In this document: positions 26,824-35,628 of the stretch, piece by piece
Layout: the number at the start of each line of letters is the position of its first letter
Numbering within the stretch: position 1 is the first letter of the stretch
Assembly (NCBI GenBank): GCA_963782495.1
Contig: CAWAJU010000006.1
Coordinates: 1-64,000 of the forward strand
Reading direction: 5' to 3'
Source of the DNA: DASQBT01 sp963782495
Lineage (GTDB): Bacteria; Pseudomonadota; Gammaproteobacteria; Burkholderiales; Thiobacillaceae
DNA: 64,000 nucleotides
Program-made: the position numbers and the translations under genes
The notes under the pieces: model-generated
What the model was told of the DNA's origin: nothing
Database searches by the model: none
The model's input: the letters and a program-made list of their open reading frames with translations, nothing else

Positions 26824-27483
26824 CTACTGCGGGTTCCAGAGCAGGAAGCGCGCCGGTGTCGGATTATAGGCGTTGCACGGATTGTTGAGCTGGGGGCAGT
26901 TGGACACCAGCATCCACACGTCCATCTCGGCACGCAACTCGACATACTTGCCCGGCGCCGATACGCCGTCGGCAAAGGTCAGCTCTCCGTCGCCGGTCAC
27001 GGGAACGTTCATGAAGAAATTGATGTTGGGCACGAGGTCGCGTTTGCCCAGGCCGATGTCCGCGTGCTGCAGCGCGCTGAGGTAGTTGTCGCGGCAGCTG
27101 TGCATGAACTTCTTCTGCAAGGCATAGCGCACCGTGTTGCTCTCGGCCGCGCAGGCGCCGCCCAATGTGTCGTGGCGACCACAGGTGTCGGCAACGATGG
27201 TGAGCATGGGATTGCCGTCATCGCTGTACAGCACCGAGCCGGTGGTGAGGTAAATTCCGCCCTGGCGCAAGAGCGTCTGGGTGGCGCTGTAGTGCTCGGC
27301 CGGGTCGCGGCGGTTATAGAAGATCACATCCACTGCCTGGTTGCCCTCCAGATCGACAATGCGCAGGATCTGGCCTCGCTTGATGCCAAGCAGATAAGGC
27401 TCGCCTGCGGGCAGGGTGCGATCGAGCACGGCGTGGCTTGGGTCAAGCTCGCTTTCGCGGATTCGAAATGCAGCGGGATTCAT
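26824..27483 (-). CDS. cgdB: DUF1989 protein, probable carboxyguanidine deiminase subunit (urea carboxylase-associated protein 2)
   Basis: A 219-residue member of the DUF1989 family. Its partner pair CgdAB forms a heterodimer that converts carboxyguanidine to allophanate in characterised clusters. Landmarks are LRIVDLEGNQAVDVIFYN, CGRHDTLGGACAAES and RDLVPNINFFMNVPV, which include the conserved Cys and His positions of the family. TAAGGAG sits just ahead of the ATG at 27483; a longer frame extends upstream but overlaps the previous gene. The gene lies between the other DUF1989 gene and the carboxylase gene. Assigning the letter A or B is tentative. Confidence 0.85.
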   Translation of the reverse strand: MNPAAFRIRESELDPSHAVLDRTLPAGEPYLLGIKRGQILRIVDLEGNQAVDVIFYNRRDPAEHYSATQTLLRQGGIYLTTGSVLYSDDGNPMLTIVADTCGRHDTLGGACAAESNTVRYALQKKFMHSCRDNYLSALQHADIGLGKRDLVPNINFFMNVPVTGDGELTFADGVSAPGKYVELRAEMDVWMLVSNCPQLNNPCNAYNPTPARFLLWNPQ

Positions 27484-27493
27484 GATCCTCTCC

Positions 27494-28300
27494 TTAAGCG
27501 AGATACAGCAGGTCGGCATTATGCAGCGCGCGTGCATTCTCAGGCCGGAAGCGGCGGCAGTAATCCTCTCCCGAGGCCGGGCCGGAACGCCAGACCGCCA
27601 GCCCGACCTTTTTCGCCGCATAGACCGGCGACATATCAAGCGGGTGCGGCGCGCTGGAAAATGCCAGCAACACATCCATGTCCATGCGCAAGTCGACGTG
27701 ATCGCCCGCCTTGCTGTGGTCGCCGACAAACCGGAACCGCCCTTCGCCGTCGACCACGACCTTTGAGAAGAAATTCACCGGCGCGATGAGGTCGCGCTTG
27801 GCCAGCCCGTACTTGCCGATTTCGATCAGAAGCCCATCACGACCCGTGCGATACATGGCATTGCGATAGGCCTGATAGGCATGCGGCCTGTATTTGTCGC
27901 GCAGCGTTTGGGCATCGAGCAGCATGCCCAGCGGGTCGTGCCAGCCCACGCTGTCGGCGGTGATCGAGGCTAGCGATCTGCCCATGTCGCTCATCAGCAC
28001 ATGGCCGCGGGTGTAATGCGCAGTATGTTGTGCCTTGAGCGAATCCGGCATGTTGTAGCGCTCGAGTTTCTCACGCGCCGAATAGAGCACGACGCTCAGA
28101 TTGGCGCCATCCTCCAGTGCCGTCATGCGCAAGGTGGCGCCGCGCGGCAGGACGTACGACCAGTGGCAGCCGCCCGGCACCAACTCGGAGAACAGCACCT
28201 TGGCCTCGTCCAGGTCGGGGGCGAAGCGGCGCCAATGGGCTGGCGCATCCACAGGATCACTAATGGGTGGGTTGTCCAATGTGAGGTCGAAGGCTTCCAT
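27494..28300 (-). CDS. cgdA: DUF1989 protein, probable carboxyguanidine deiminase subunit (urea carboxylase-associated protein 1)
   Basis: A 268-residue DUF1989 protein, the larger of the two subunits. It has ATLRMTALEDGANLSVVLYS, SITADSVGWHDPLGML and KRDLIAPVNFFSKVVV, parallel to the motifs of its partner. It ends 10 bp before the next start and begins 11 bp after the regulator stop, so co-transcription is very likely. The ATG at 28300 is used; a TTG at 28315 would add five residues. Confidence 0.85.
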   Translation of the reverse strand: MEAFDLTLDNPPISDPVDAPAHWRRFAPDLDEAKVLFSELVPGGCHWSYVLPRGATLRMTALEDGANLSVVLYSAREKLERYNMPDSLKAQHTAHYTRGHVLMSDMGRSLASITADSVGWHDPLGMLLDAQTLRDKYRPHAYQAYRNAMYRTGRDGLLIEIGKYGLAKRDLIAPVNFFSKVVVDGEGRFRFVGDHSKAGDHVDLRMDMDVLLAFSSAPHPLDMSPVYAAKKVGLAVWRSGPASGEDYCRRFRPENARALHNADLLYLA

Positions 28301-28311
28301 GTCTTTCTCTT

Positions 28312-28782
28312 TCAATCGGCTGCGGCAGGCAAAGGATGCAGGGGCGGGATGACCGCCGCCAGCAGTTGCAGCCTGCCGGTGATGATGCCGCGCAGGGTGG
28401 TCATCTCGTTGACGATGTCCTGGAGCCGATCGGCCGGCCCCTGCACTAGAACCACTTCGAGCATTTGATTCTCGGTGAGATGAACGTGCAGCGAACTGAT
28501 GACCTCGTCGATATACTGGTACTGGATGTCGGCGAGGCTCTTCTGCAAACCGCGTGTCGATCGATCGTAGAGCAGCGTGGCGGTTCCCACCATAACCTCG
28601 TTGCCGAGCCTGCGTTTGTGCTCGGCCAATTGGTAGTTGACCATGTCGCCGATGGCCTGGGAACGGCTGTCATAGCCGCGGCTTTCAACCATCGAGTCCA
28701 GTTCGTTCAGCAGATCGGGCGGCAGCGATATGCTGATGCGGCTGACCAGGTTGGAGAGTTTCTCTTCGCGCGTCGTTTTCAT
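28312..28782 (-). CDS. NikR-like ribbon-helix-helix regulator with altered metal site
   Basis: A 156-residue protein with an N-terminal RHH DNA-binding domain (SRISISLPPDLLNELD, then SRSQAIGDMV) and a C-terminal ACT-like NikR domain. In E. coli NikR nickel is bound by His87, His89, Cys95 and His76 of the neighbour chain. The aligned residues here are His99, His101, Met107 and Tyr88, so two ligands are absent. It may therefore sense another metal or a nitrogen compound. It sits inside the operon between the glutamine synthetase and DUF1989 genes and probably autoregulates the cluster. ATG at 28782 is preferred because the longer version overlaps the upstream gene. Confidence 0.8.
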   Translation of the reverse strand: MKTTREEKLSNLVSRISISLPPDLLNELDSMVESRGYDSRSQAIGDMVNYQLAEHKRRLGNEVMVGTATLLYDRSTRGLQKSLADIQYQYIDEVISSLHVHLTENQMLEVVLVQGPADRLQDIVNEMTTLRGIITGRLQLLAAVIPPLHPLPAAAD

Positions 28783-28793
28783 TCTCGTGGGTC

Positions 28794-30257
28794 TCAGAAC
28801 ATGTAGCTGTAGCGCTCCAGCTCCCACTTGCTCACCGACAGGTGGTAGGCCTCCCATTCCTCGCTCTTGTAGCGGATGAACTCGTCGCGCAGTTCCTTGC
28901 CCAGTGCGCCGGTCACCAGCGGGTCGGCGGCGAAGGCAGCCACTGCCTCCTGAAGCGTCTGGGGCAGGAATTCGATGCCGCGCGCGCGCCGCTCGTCATC
29001 GCTGATCGCGTACAGGTTGTCCTCATTCGGTTCGCCCGGATCGAGTTTCTCGCGCACGCCTTCGAGGCCGGCGGCCAGCACCAGGGTGGCGGCCAGGTAG
29101 GGGTTCACTGCGCCGTCGGCATTGCGCGATTCGCAACGCCCGCCGCCAGCCGGCACGCGCACCGAGTTGGTCCGGTTGTTCGAGCCGTAGGAGTTGAACA
29201 CCGGGGCCCAGGAAAAGTAACTCATCGCCCCGCGCCGTACCAGGCGTTTGTAGCTGTTGACCGTCGGCGCAAACACGGCGCACAGGGCCCGGCCATGCCT
29301 GAGGATGCCGGCAATGAAGCTGTAGCCCAGGGGTGTCAGGCCGATGCCGCGCGGATCATCCTTGGGATCGCAGGCGAACCGATTCTCGCCGCTCTCCAGG
29401 TCGTAGAGCGACATGTTGAAATGGGCGCCATTGCCGGTCTTGTCGGCGAAAGGCTTGGGCATCATGGTGGCGAGGAGCCCCTCCTCGCGCGCGTAATGCT
29501 TGGCCATAAAGCGGAAAAAGGTCAGCCGGTCGCAAGTTGTCAGGGCATCGGCATAATTGAAGTCGAACTCGAACTGGCCATTGGCGTCCTCGTGGTCGAA
29601 GGAATACAGGTCCCAACCCAGGCCGTTGATCGCGCTCGCCATCTTGTCCAGCCAGCCGAAACTGTTGGTGAATCCGCGCACGTCATAGCAGGACTTGGTC
29701 AGCTTGTCTTCCGCATCGGGCACGCCAAGGCTGCCATCCTCGTGTTGCTTCAAGAGGAAGATCTCGCACTCGATGCCCAGGTTCATTCCGAAGCCCAGCT
29801 CGGCCGCCTGGGCCAGCTGATTCTGCAACGCGACCCGGGTATTCAGCGCGTAGGGCTTGCCCTGAAAATGGTTATCGGCGGGAATCCAGGCGATTTTCGG
29901 CTCCCAGGGCAGTTGGATCAGGCGGCTGAAATCCGGCACCGAAGTGATCTCGTCGTCGTTGGGGGCCTGACCCAGACCGTCCAGGGCGTAGCCTGTATAA
30001 CGCTCGGAGCCCTTGGCCATATGGCGCAGGTGATGGATGGGCACAACCTTGGCCTTGGGCACCCCGTGGATGTCGACATAGGCGCCGATGCAGTATTTCA
30101 CGCCACGTTCGCCCAGTTCCTGCTGTAGGCGCGCAATATCTTCCGGAGAATAGGTGGCGGTTCCCGTGCCGGACGAGCCGTGCTCAACCGGTGAAGGGGC
30201 AAGGCTGGAACCGGAGAAGCTGTTTTTCAGCAGTTCGATTTCTTCGGTGGTGTACAT
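28794..30257 (-). CDS. glnT: Type III glutamine synthetase-family ligase (GlnT-like)
   Basis: A 487-residue glutamine synthetase-type ligase, expected to use ATP to join ammonia or an amine to glutamate. Motifs: YDVRGFTNS, EDANGQFEFDFNYADAL, MPKPFADKTGNGAHFN and PAGGGRCESRNADGAVNP. About 40 extra N-terminal residues precede the usual core. The ATG at 30257 has AAGGA at good spacing. In this cluster it could capture ammonia released by allophanate hydrolysis; gamma-glutamylation of an amine is an alternative. Confidence 0.82.
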   Translation of the reverse strand: MYTTEEIELLKNSFSGSSLAPSPVEHGSSGTGTATYSPEDIARLQQELGERGVKYCIGAYVDIHGVPKAKVVPIHHLRHMAKGSERYTGYALDGLGQAPNDDEITSVPDFSRLIQLPWEPKIAWIPADNHFQGKPYALNTRVALQNQLAQAAELGFGMNLGIECEIFLLKQHEDGSLGVPDAEDKLTKSCYDVRGFTNSFGWLDKMASAINGLGWDLYSFDHEDANGQFEFDFNYADALTTCDRLTFFRFMAKHYAREEGLLATMMPKPFADKTGNGAHFNMSLYDLESGENRFACDPKDDPRGIGLTPLGYSFIAGILRHGRALCAVFAPTVNSYKRLVRRGAMSYFSWAPVFNSYGSNNRTNSVRVPAGGGRCESRNADGAVNPYLAATLVLAAGLEGVREKLDPGEPNEDNLYAISDDERRARGIEFLPQTLQEAVAAFAADPLVTGALGKELRDEFIRYKSEEWEAYHLSVSKWELERYSYMF

Positions 30258-30305
30258 CGTGGTTCCTTTCATCGTTGCGTAGTGGTGAGTCAGTTGAAGC
30301 CAGCT

Positions 30306-31067
30306 TCAGCCGTTGACTCCGAAATAAGAGTGGTCTAGCGGTGGGATTTCCGTGCTGCCTTGAAGTATCAGTTCGCTCAAGTCTTCGACCAGCCAGTCGA
30401 ACCACTGCCGCCCCTTGTCAGCGCTCGCCTGGCTCGGACTGCCGGTGACGCCATTCCTGCTGGTACGGTTCACCGGATGGGCAAAGATGCATCCGCCGGT
30501 GCGGTCGGGATCATCGGCTTCAGCGCACAGGTGCGGGCGCACCGCGTCGGGAGCGATGGACAGCATGATCGAAGTCTCGGCATCGTTGGCGTGCCAGTCG
30601 GCGGCATCGGCAAAGTGGAACTGGCGCACCCGTTCGCTCAGGGTCGCGGTGTTGAGAACCGCCACCATCAGGTCGTTGTGCTCTGCGCGCAGCATCTCCA
30701 GCGCGCAGCGCAGCGGCGCCGCATTGGTGACGTGCGCGTTGACGATGAAGAGCCGGCGGATGCCGCTGTGATAGGCCCAGTCACCAATCTGCTTGACCAG
30801 TTCGATCAGCGTGATGGGCTGCAGGGCGATGGTGCCCGGCCAGCGCCGGCTATGCCCGAGCGAGCAGCCGTAGGGCAGCGTGGGCAGCACGGGCACGCCG
30901 GTCCTGATCGCGACAGCGTGGCACAGGTCTTCTGCAATGACACTGTCCACCCCGCAACCCAGATGCGGGCCGTGCTGCTCAGTGGCTCCCACCGGGAGAA
31001 TCGCAGCATGGCCGCACTTTGTCAGTACGGCAGGAAGTTCAGACCAGGTCAGATCGGACCAGCGCAT
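30306..31067 (-). CDS. Creatininase-family amidohydrolase
   Basis: A 253-residue member of the creatininase superfamily of metal-dependent amidohydrolases. Visible sites are GATEQHGPHLGCGVDS (Glu, His and Asp metal ligands) and NDAETSIMLS. The usual NGHGGN loop is replaced by NAHVTN (residues about 109-114), so the substrate may differ from creatinine. It lies 9 bp downstream of the ABC ATPase gene on the same strand, which fits release of guanidine or urea from a larger guanidino compound. That role is inferred. Confidence 0.78.
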   Translation of the reverse strand: MRWSDLTWSELPAVLTKCGHAAILPVGATEQHGPHLGCGVDSVIAEDLCHAVAIRTGVPVLPTLPYGCSLGHSRRWPGTIALQPITLIELVKQIGDWAYHSGIRRLFIVNAHVTNAAPLRCALEMLRAEHNDLMVAVLNTATLSERVRQFHFADAADWHANDAETSIMLSIAPDAVRPHLCAEADDPDRTGGCIFAHPVNRTSRNGVTGSPSQASADKGRQWFDWLVEDLSELILQGSTEIPPLDHSYFGVNG

Positions 31068-31076
31068 GTTTCTTCC

Positions 31077-31994
31077 CTATTCGACGTTGTCGGCCACATC
31101 GGTGAACCGGATCATGTGCGGCTTGATCGCCTGTTCTTCCTCCTCGGCCTCCGGGGGCGGCGCGGGATGGATCAGTTCCTCCAGGCGCGCCTTGGTGGCG
31201 AGAAATTCCGGCGAGACAAACTGCGCCGCCATACGCGGGCGTGGCACCGGTACCTCGATCAATTCCTGCACTTCGCCGGGATGGGCCTTGAGCACCAGAA
31301 TGCGGTCGGCCAGATAAATCGCCTCGTCGAGGTCGTGGGTGATGAACAGCACGGTGATGTCGATGTTCTTCCAGATGTCGATCAGGTGGGATTGCATCTT
31401 GGACCGGGTCTGCGCGTCCAGCGCGCCGAACGGCTCGTCCATCAACAGGATGCGCGGCTGGTTGACCAAGGCGCGGGCAATCGCGACGCGCTGGCGCATG
31501 CCGCCCGAAAGCTGGTGCGGATAGGCGTCGGCGAACTTGGTGAGCCCGACCAGGTCGAGCCACATCAGGGCGTCGCGCTCTGCTTCGCCCTTGCCCCGGC
31601 CATTCATTTCTGGGCCGAACATCACGTTCTTCTTCACCGTGAGCCAGGGAAACAGGGAATAACCCTGGAACACCATGCCACGATCGTGACCGGGCCCGGC
31701 CACGGGTTTGCCGTCCAACAGCACCTCGCCCGAGTTGTGGTTTTCCAGGCCGGCCAGGATGCGGATCAGCGTGGACTTGCCGCAACCGGAGGGTCCGATG
31801 ACACAAACGAGTTCACGCCGGTGGACGCTGAAGTTGATGTCGCGTAGTGCCTCGACCTCGCCTTGCGCCGAGACGTAGCGCTTGCCGAGATTGCGTACCT
31901 CGAGGATCTTTTCGCGCTGGCGAATGCTCTCGAAACGGGCTCGGACAGCATTCGACTGGTCGAGGTAGCTCGGTAAAACGAGTTCGCGATTCAT
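31077..31994 (-). CDS. NitT/TauT-type ABC transporter ATP-binding protein
   Basis: The 305-residue ATPase of an importer. Walker A is GPSGCGKST, the signature is LSGGMRQRVAIARAL, Walker B is ILLMDEPFGALD and the switch His is in FITHDLDEA. A C-terminal extension of about 55 residues with an EAEEEEQA acidic run follows the nucleotide-binding core. It works with the permease and binding protein upstream; this set matches the transporter that commonly accompanies urea/guanidine carboxylase genes. Confidence 0.9.
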   Translation of the reverse strand: MNRELVLPSYLDQSNAVRARFESIRQREKILEVRNLGKRYVSAQGEVEALRDINFSVHRRELVCVIGPSGCGKSTLIRILAGLENHNSGEVLLDGKPVAGPGHDRGMVFQGYSLFPWLTVKKNVMFGPEMNGRGKGEAERDALMWLDLVGLTKFADAYPHQLSGGMRQRVAIARALVNQPRILLMDEPFGALDAQTRSKMQSHLIDIWKNIDITVLFITHDLDEAIYLADRILVLKAHPGEVQELIEVPVPRPRMAAQFVSPEFLATKARLEELIHPAPPPEAEEEEQAIKPHMIRFTDVADNVE

Positions 31995-32017
31995 GTTGAT
32001 ATCCTTTCGCGCCCGTC

Positions 32018-32986
32018 TTAGGCGCGGCTCAGGCCGCGGTCCCAGGGGAACAGGCGGCGGCCAAGTCGGGCCAGCACCAGGTCGGTGCCGAAGCCGATGA
32101 TGCCGATGATCATGATGGCGGCATAGACGTTGTCGAAGTGTTGGTAGCGGGCCTGCTGGGTGATGAACCAGGTGATGCCGGTGCTGGTGCCGATCAACTC
32201 GGCGACTATCAGGTAGGTCCAGGCCCAGCCGAGCAGGATGCGCTGGTCCCGATAAAGATCGGGCAGGATTCCTGGTACAACTACCCGCGTCAACAGCTTC
32301 AGGCGCCGCGTGCCCAGGGTCAGCGCCGCCTCGACGATGGTGGCGTCGAGCTTGCGGGTGGTATTGGCAATGATCAGCACTTGCTGGAAGAAGGTACCGA
32401 TGACGATGATGGCGATCTTGGGCCCGTCATAGATGCCCAGCACCGCGACTGCCAGGGCGCCAAATGCCGGCGCCGGCAGATAGCGGAAGAACTCGACGAA
32501 GGGCTCGTTCAAGCGACCAAGCGCTGCATAGGTACCGGACAATATGCCGAGTGGAACGCCAATCGCCGAAGAAATCACAAAGCCCCAGAAGATCACCTGA
32601 ATGCTGTGCCACAGGCTTTCATGCAGCCACGGCAAGTCCCTCTCCCGCGGCGCAGTCGTGAACGCCGTATAGAAGGCCTTGGCGACTTTGTGCGGCGCCG
32701 GCAGATAGATGGGGTTGGCCGGCGTGCCGCGCGGGAGCGCCAGGTGCTCGGCCTGCATGTTGGCGACTTCATCCTTGAATTGGGCCTTGTCCACCAGCAT
32801 GCCGACCTGGAAATAATCTACCCCGCCAGGGTCCTGAATTTCCATCTTGGGATGCCAGATGTACGGCACGTAACTGACGATGCACCAGACGAGCAGGGGC
32901 AGAAGAAAGGAACCGGCGCCGAGCAGCGAGCGCGTGCGTCCGCTCAACTCGGCACGGACCTTGAACCATTTGGCGATCATGTTCAT
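32018..32986 (-). CDS. NitT/TauT-type ABC transporter permease
   Basis: A 322-residue inner-membrane protein. It has an N-terminal helix (SLLGAGSFLLPLLVWCIVSY), a periplasmic insert of about 80 residues, then five or so helices with the permease EAA-type loop (EAALTLGTRRLKLLTRVVVPG). The periplasmic insert is longer than in most SsuC-type permeases and is typical of the urea-carboxylase-linked subgroup as I know it. It lies 23 bp upstream of the ATPase gene. Confidence 0.88.
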   Translation of the reverse strand: MNMIAKWFKVRAELSGRTRSLLGAGSFLLPLLVWCIVSYVPYIWHPKMEIQDPGGVDYFQVGMLVDKAQFKDEVANMQAEHLALPRGTPANPIYLPAPHKVAKAFYTAFTTAPRERDLPWLHESLWHSIQVIFWGFVISSAIGVPLGILSGTYAALGRLNEPFVEFFRYLPAPAFGALAVAVLGIYDGPKIAIIVIGTFFQQVLIIANTTRKLDATIVEAALTLGTRRLKLLTRVVVPGILPDLYRDQRILLGWAWTYLIVAELIGTSTGITWFITQQARYQHFDNVYAAIMIIGIIGFGTDLVLARLGRRLFPWDRGLSRA

Positions 32987-33018
32987 TCCTGCCCCGCTTG
33001 TCCAAGAGAAGACATTTA

Positions 33019-34020
33019 TTACTTGGCGTTGGTAAAGGATGGATCGATGTAGCTGTCGACGTCCTGAGCAGTCTTGTAAACCCCATTCTTGACATTGAAG
33101 TCGTCTGCCGTCTTGGTGGATCCGTACAGTGACTTGAAGCCCTCAGCCTTGACGAAGATCTTCCTCCCCTCAGCCAGATCAATCAGCTTCGTTCCCTTGA
33201 TCAAAGGCAGGTATGCCGCAGGTGTCAGCCCTACGCGTGCGGCCATGATCTTGACCGCATCCGGCTGGGTCTTTGGATCGTAGATGTAATGGACTACATG
33301 GTCCCAAACCTTCAGCACTTTCAACCAGTCCGCACGGCGGTTCTTTGCAACCGCCGGATTGACCGCGAGCACGTCATAGATCAGTCCGGGTTCATCAGCT
33401 GAGGTGTAGATTGGACGTGCGCCTGGCACCGCCTTCATCGACTGGCCGGAGATCGGCTGCCAGGCTCCGATCGCGGCCACATCGCCGGAGGAAAGCATCT
33501 GCGGCATCTCATTGGTCTTGGCATTGACCAGGGTGACGTCGGACTCCGACATGCCGGCTTTCTTGAGGCCATTCAGCAGCAGCAGATGCTCCACGAGACC
33601 GATTTCGACCGACACCTTCTTGCCTTTCAACTGCTTGAGGCTCTTGATTCCTGGCTTGGCGACAATCATGTCGTTGCCATTGGAATAGTCGGTAAGCATG
33701 ATCATGACGCTCTTGCCGCCGCCAGCACCGGTCACCAGCGCATCGCCATTGGTCATGAGAACGGCGTCGATCTTGCCCGCCGCAAAAGCGTCCATCGAGG
33801 CAGAGTAGTCGAACCATTCAAAATCGACCGGCACGCCGGCCTGCTTGAGCCAGCCCTTGTCGATCGCCACCTGCCAGGCCACCCAGCCCGGCCAGTCGCT
33901 GTAGCCGATTTTCAGCGGCGCTGCCGCGTGGGCCGAAATGGCTCCAAGCGCGAGCGCTGCGGGAAGTATCAAATGCGCGATCTGGTGTTTCACTGTCGTG
34001 CCAAGTTGCTTGAGATCCAT
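33019..34020 (-). CDS. ABC transporter substrate-binding protein of the urea carboxylase region
   Basis: A 333-residue periplasmic binding protein of the NitT/TauT type. The signal peptide ends near AISAHA, and the mature protein begins LKIGYSDWPGWVAWQVAIDK. MIVAKPGIKSLKQLKGKKVS and EPGLIYDVLAVNP follow. It resembles the TIGR03427 group found beside urea carboxylase genes. ATG at 34020 with GGAG eight bases upstream is preferred to the TTG at 34032. It is the first gene of the presumed operon. Confidence 0.87.
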   Translation of the reverse strand: MDLKQLGTTVKHQIAHLILPAALALGAISAHAAAPLKIGYSDWPGWVAWQVAIDKGWLKQAGVPVDFEWFDYSASMDAFAAGKIDAVLMTNGDALVTGAGGGKSVMIMLTDYSNGNDMIVAKPGIKSLKQLKGKKVSVEIGLVEHLLLLNGLKKAGMSESDVTLVNAKTNEMPQMLSSGDVAAIGAWQPISGQSMKAVPGARPIYTSADEPGLIYDVLAVNPAVAKNRRADWLKVLKVWDHVVHYIYDPKTQPDAVKIMAARVGLTPAAYLPLIKGTKLIDLAEGRKIFVKAEGFKSLYGSTKTADDFNVKNGVYKTAQDVDSYIDPSFTNAK

Positions 34021-34566
34021 GTTGGGCTCCAATGAGTGGGTTATTACGAAAACGAATATTGGTAATATTCAATAAGCGAAAAGCAAGGACGATGCCAAGG
34101 TTTATGTACTGACCTATCTTATTGTTTTGACAGTGATTAGTGGCTGAGGCTCGGCCGGCAGCGCACGCAGACCGGGGCCGTGCGGCATTCTTGGAGTGCA
34201 TTACCGCACCAACTTGTAGCCTGAGCGGCAGGCATTGGCAGATTTATGCGGAAATGGAACCGTTCACTGGAAATGCATCAGGATGAGGAACGCGTCCTGC
34301 GTCCATCACCCCGGTCATGATGGATTGGGGGGCAATTCACAGACCTTCCCCTTGCCGCTGTCCGTCTGTGGTACATGAAGGTTCGTCATTGAGATTCTCC
34401 CCGCAGGCGCGGGGAAGTATCGCGTCGTAGTCGAACGGGCGACGTCGACATTACGCATGAATAGCCTGGCGCGGGCCGAAGCGTCGCGACTTGTCTCAGC
34501 GCCCGGTTCGGGCGAAACAATGGTGTCGGTGCTCCAGGCACCCGGGCTGCAGGCATGTCGAACTGA
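34021..34566. other. Upstream region of the carboxylase cluster
   Basis: This should hold the promoter and any control element for the cluster. I looked for conserved guanidine-riboswitch cores by eye and found none. The only structured item I see is a hairpin at 34398-34415. Confidence 0.5.
34398..34415. repeat. CCCCGC/GCGGGG hairpin
   Basis: TCCCCGC, AGGC, GCGGGGA: a perfect 7-bp stem with a 4-nt loop. It resembles half of a type I-E CRISPR repeat, but it is single. It could also be the terminator of the polyamine operon read from another direction; no T-run. Confidence 0.3.
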
Positions 34567-35628
34567 TCAGCGCAGCTTGATTTCTATCCAGATGCGATTG
34601 AGTATTCGCCGCTTCCGCCTATCCAGGTCGCGCAACATCTCAAGCCGTTTCAGCGCCTGGCGACCGGGGAAGATGGTTGGATCCCTGGCGATGCTCGGTT
34701 CGATATACGCCATGGCATCCGCATTGGGATTACCCGAGCCGATCAGGTTGGTCAGTTCGGCCGAATTGCTCCCTTGCAGCATGAAGTTGATGAAACGGTG
34801 CGCAAGTTCCGGGTGCCGTCCGCTCTTGTGGATCACCATGGAATCCAGCGCCAGCACGGCGCCCTCTTTGGGAATTGCCGCGGCGATGGAAAATGGTCGG
34901 CCGGCCTGGCGCGCATCGGCGTTGGCCTGGAAGATGTCGTTGGAATAACCGTGCACCACCCAGATATTGCCCACGGTAAGCTCCTTGATGTAGCTCGACG
35001 CGTTGAACGCCGCCCAGTACGGCTTGGCGCGGATGATCAGGTCGCGCGCCTGTTTCCATTTTGCTTCGTCGGTATCGTTTACGTGATAGCCCAGGTAAAG
35101 CATGGCGGCGGCCATCAGTTCGCGCTGTGAGTCCAGTACCGTGATCCGTCCCTTGATCTTTTCCAGATACCTGGGTTCGAAAATCAACGCCCAACTATCG
35201 GTTGGCAGGCCCAGTTGTTTCACCTTCTCCGTGTTGAAGCCAATCAGGGTAACGGTGTAGGCGTAAGGCACGGAGTAGCGATTGCCGGGATCAAAAAACT
35301 GATTCAGGAATTCAGGCTTGATATTTCTCAGATTGGGCAGGAGGTGCTTGTCCAGGGGTCGCAACTGGCCGGAGCGGATAAGCGCCTCAACCGCGTTGCC
35401 GGTCGGCACGATCAGGTCGTAGCCGCTCGCTCCGGCCGCCAGTTTGGCGAGCATCTCCTCGTTGTCGGAGTAATAGTCCTGGACCACCCGGCACGCACAC
35501 TCGGCCTCAAATCGCGCGATGGTGGCGTCCGATATGTAGTTGTTCCAGTTGTAGAGATAGAGCGTGTCTGCCGAATCTGCGGCAAGCGCGAACTGGCAAA
35601 AACAAAGGACGGCCAGCAGCCATTTCAT
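34567..35628 (-). CDS. potF: Polyamine ABC transporter substrate-binding protein (PotD/PotF-like)
   Basis: The 353-residue periplasmic protein has a signal peptide (MKWLLAVLCFCQFALA) and the family start LYLYNWNNYISDATIARFE. It continues with YDLIVPTGNAVEALI, VPYAYTVTLIGFNTE and the domain-closing PKEGAVLALDSMVI. It binds spermidine, putrescine or a similar amine. The ATG overlaps the upstream permease stop by 4 bp. Gene order on the minus strand is ATPase, permease, permease, binding protein. Confidence 0.87.
   Translation of the reverse strand: MKWLLAVLCFCQFALAADSADTLYLYNWNNYISDATIARFEAECACRVVQDYYSDNEEMLAKLAAGASGYDLIVPTGNAVEALIRSGQLRPLDKHLLPNLRNIKPEFLNQFFDPGNRYSVPYAYTVTLIGFNTEKVKQLGLPTDSWALIFEPRYLEKIKGRITVLDSQRELMAAAMLYLGYHVNDTDEAKWKQARDLIIRAKPYWAAFNASSYIKELTVGNIWVVHGYSNDIFQANADARQAGRPFSIAAAIPKEGAVLALDSMVIHKSGRHPELAHRFINFMLQGSNSAELTNLIGSGNPNADAMAYIEPSIARDPTIFPGRQALKRLEMLRDLDRRKRRILNRIWIEIKLR

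Noticed and set aside
24881..26869. Long plus-strand frame opposite the carboxylase gene
   Set aside because: High-GC shadow of a clearly conserved minus-strand enzyme.
34398..34415. Hairpin resembling half of a type I-E CRISPR repeat
   Set aside because: Only one copy, with no spacers or cas genes nearby.
34021..34566. Guanidine riboswitch upstream of the transporter operon
   Set aside because: Expected from the gene content, but I found no conserved class I, II or III core by eye; a covariance search would be needed.
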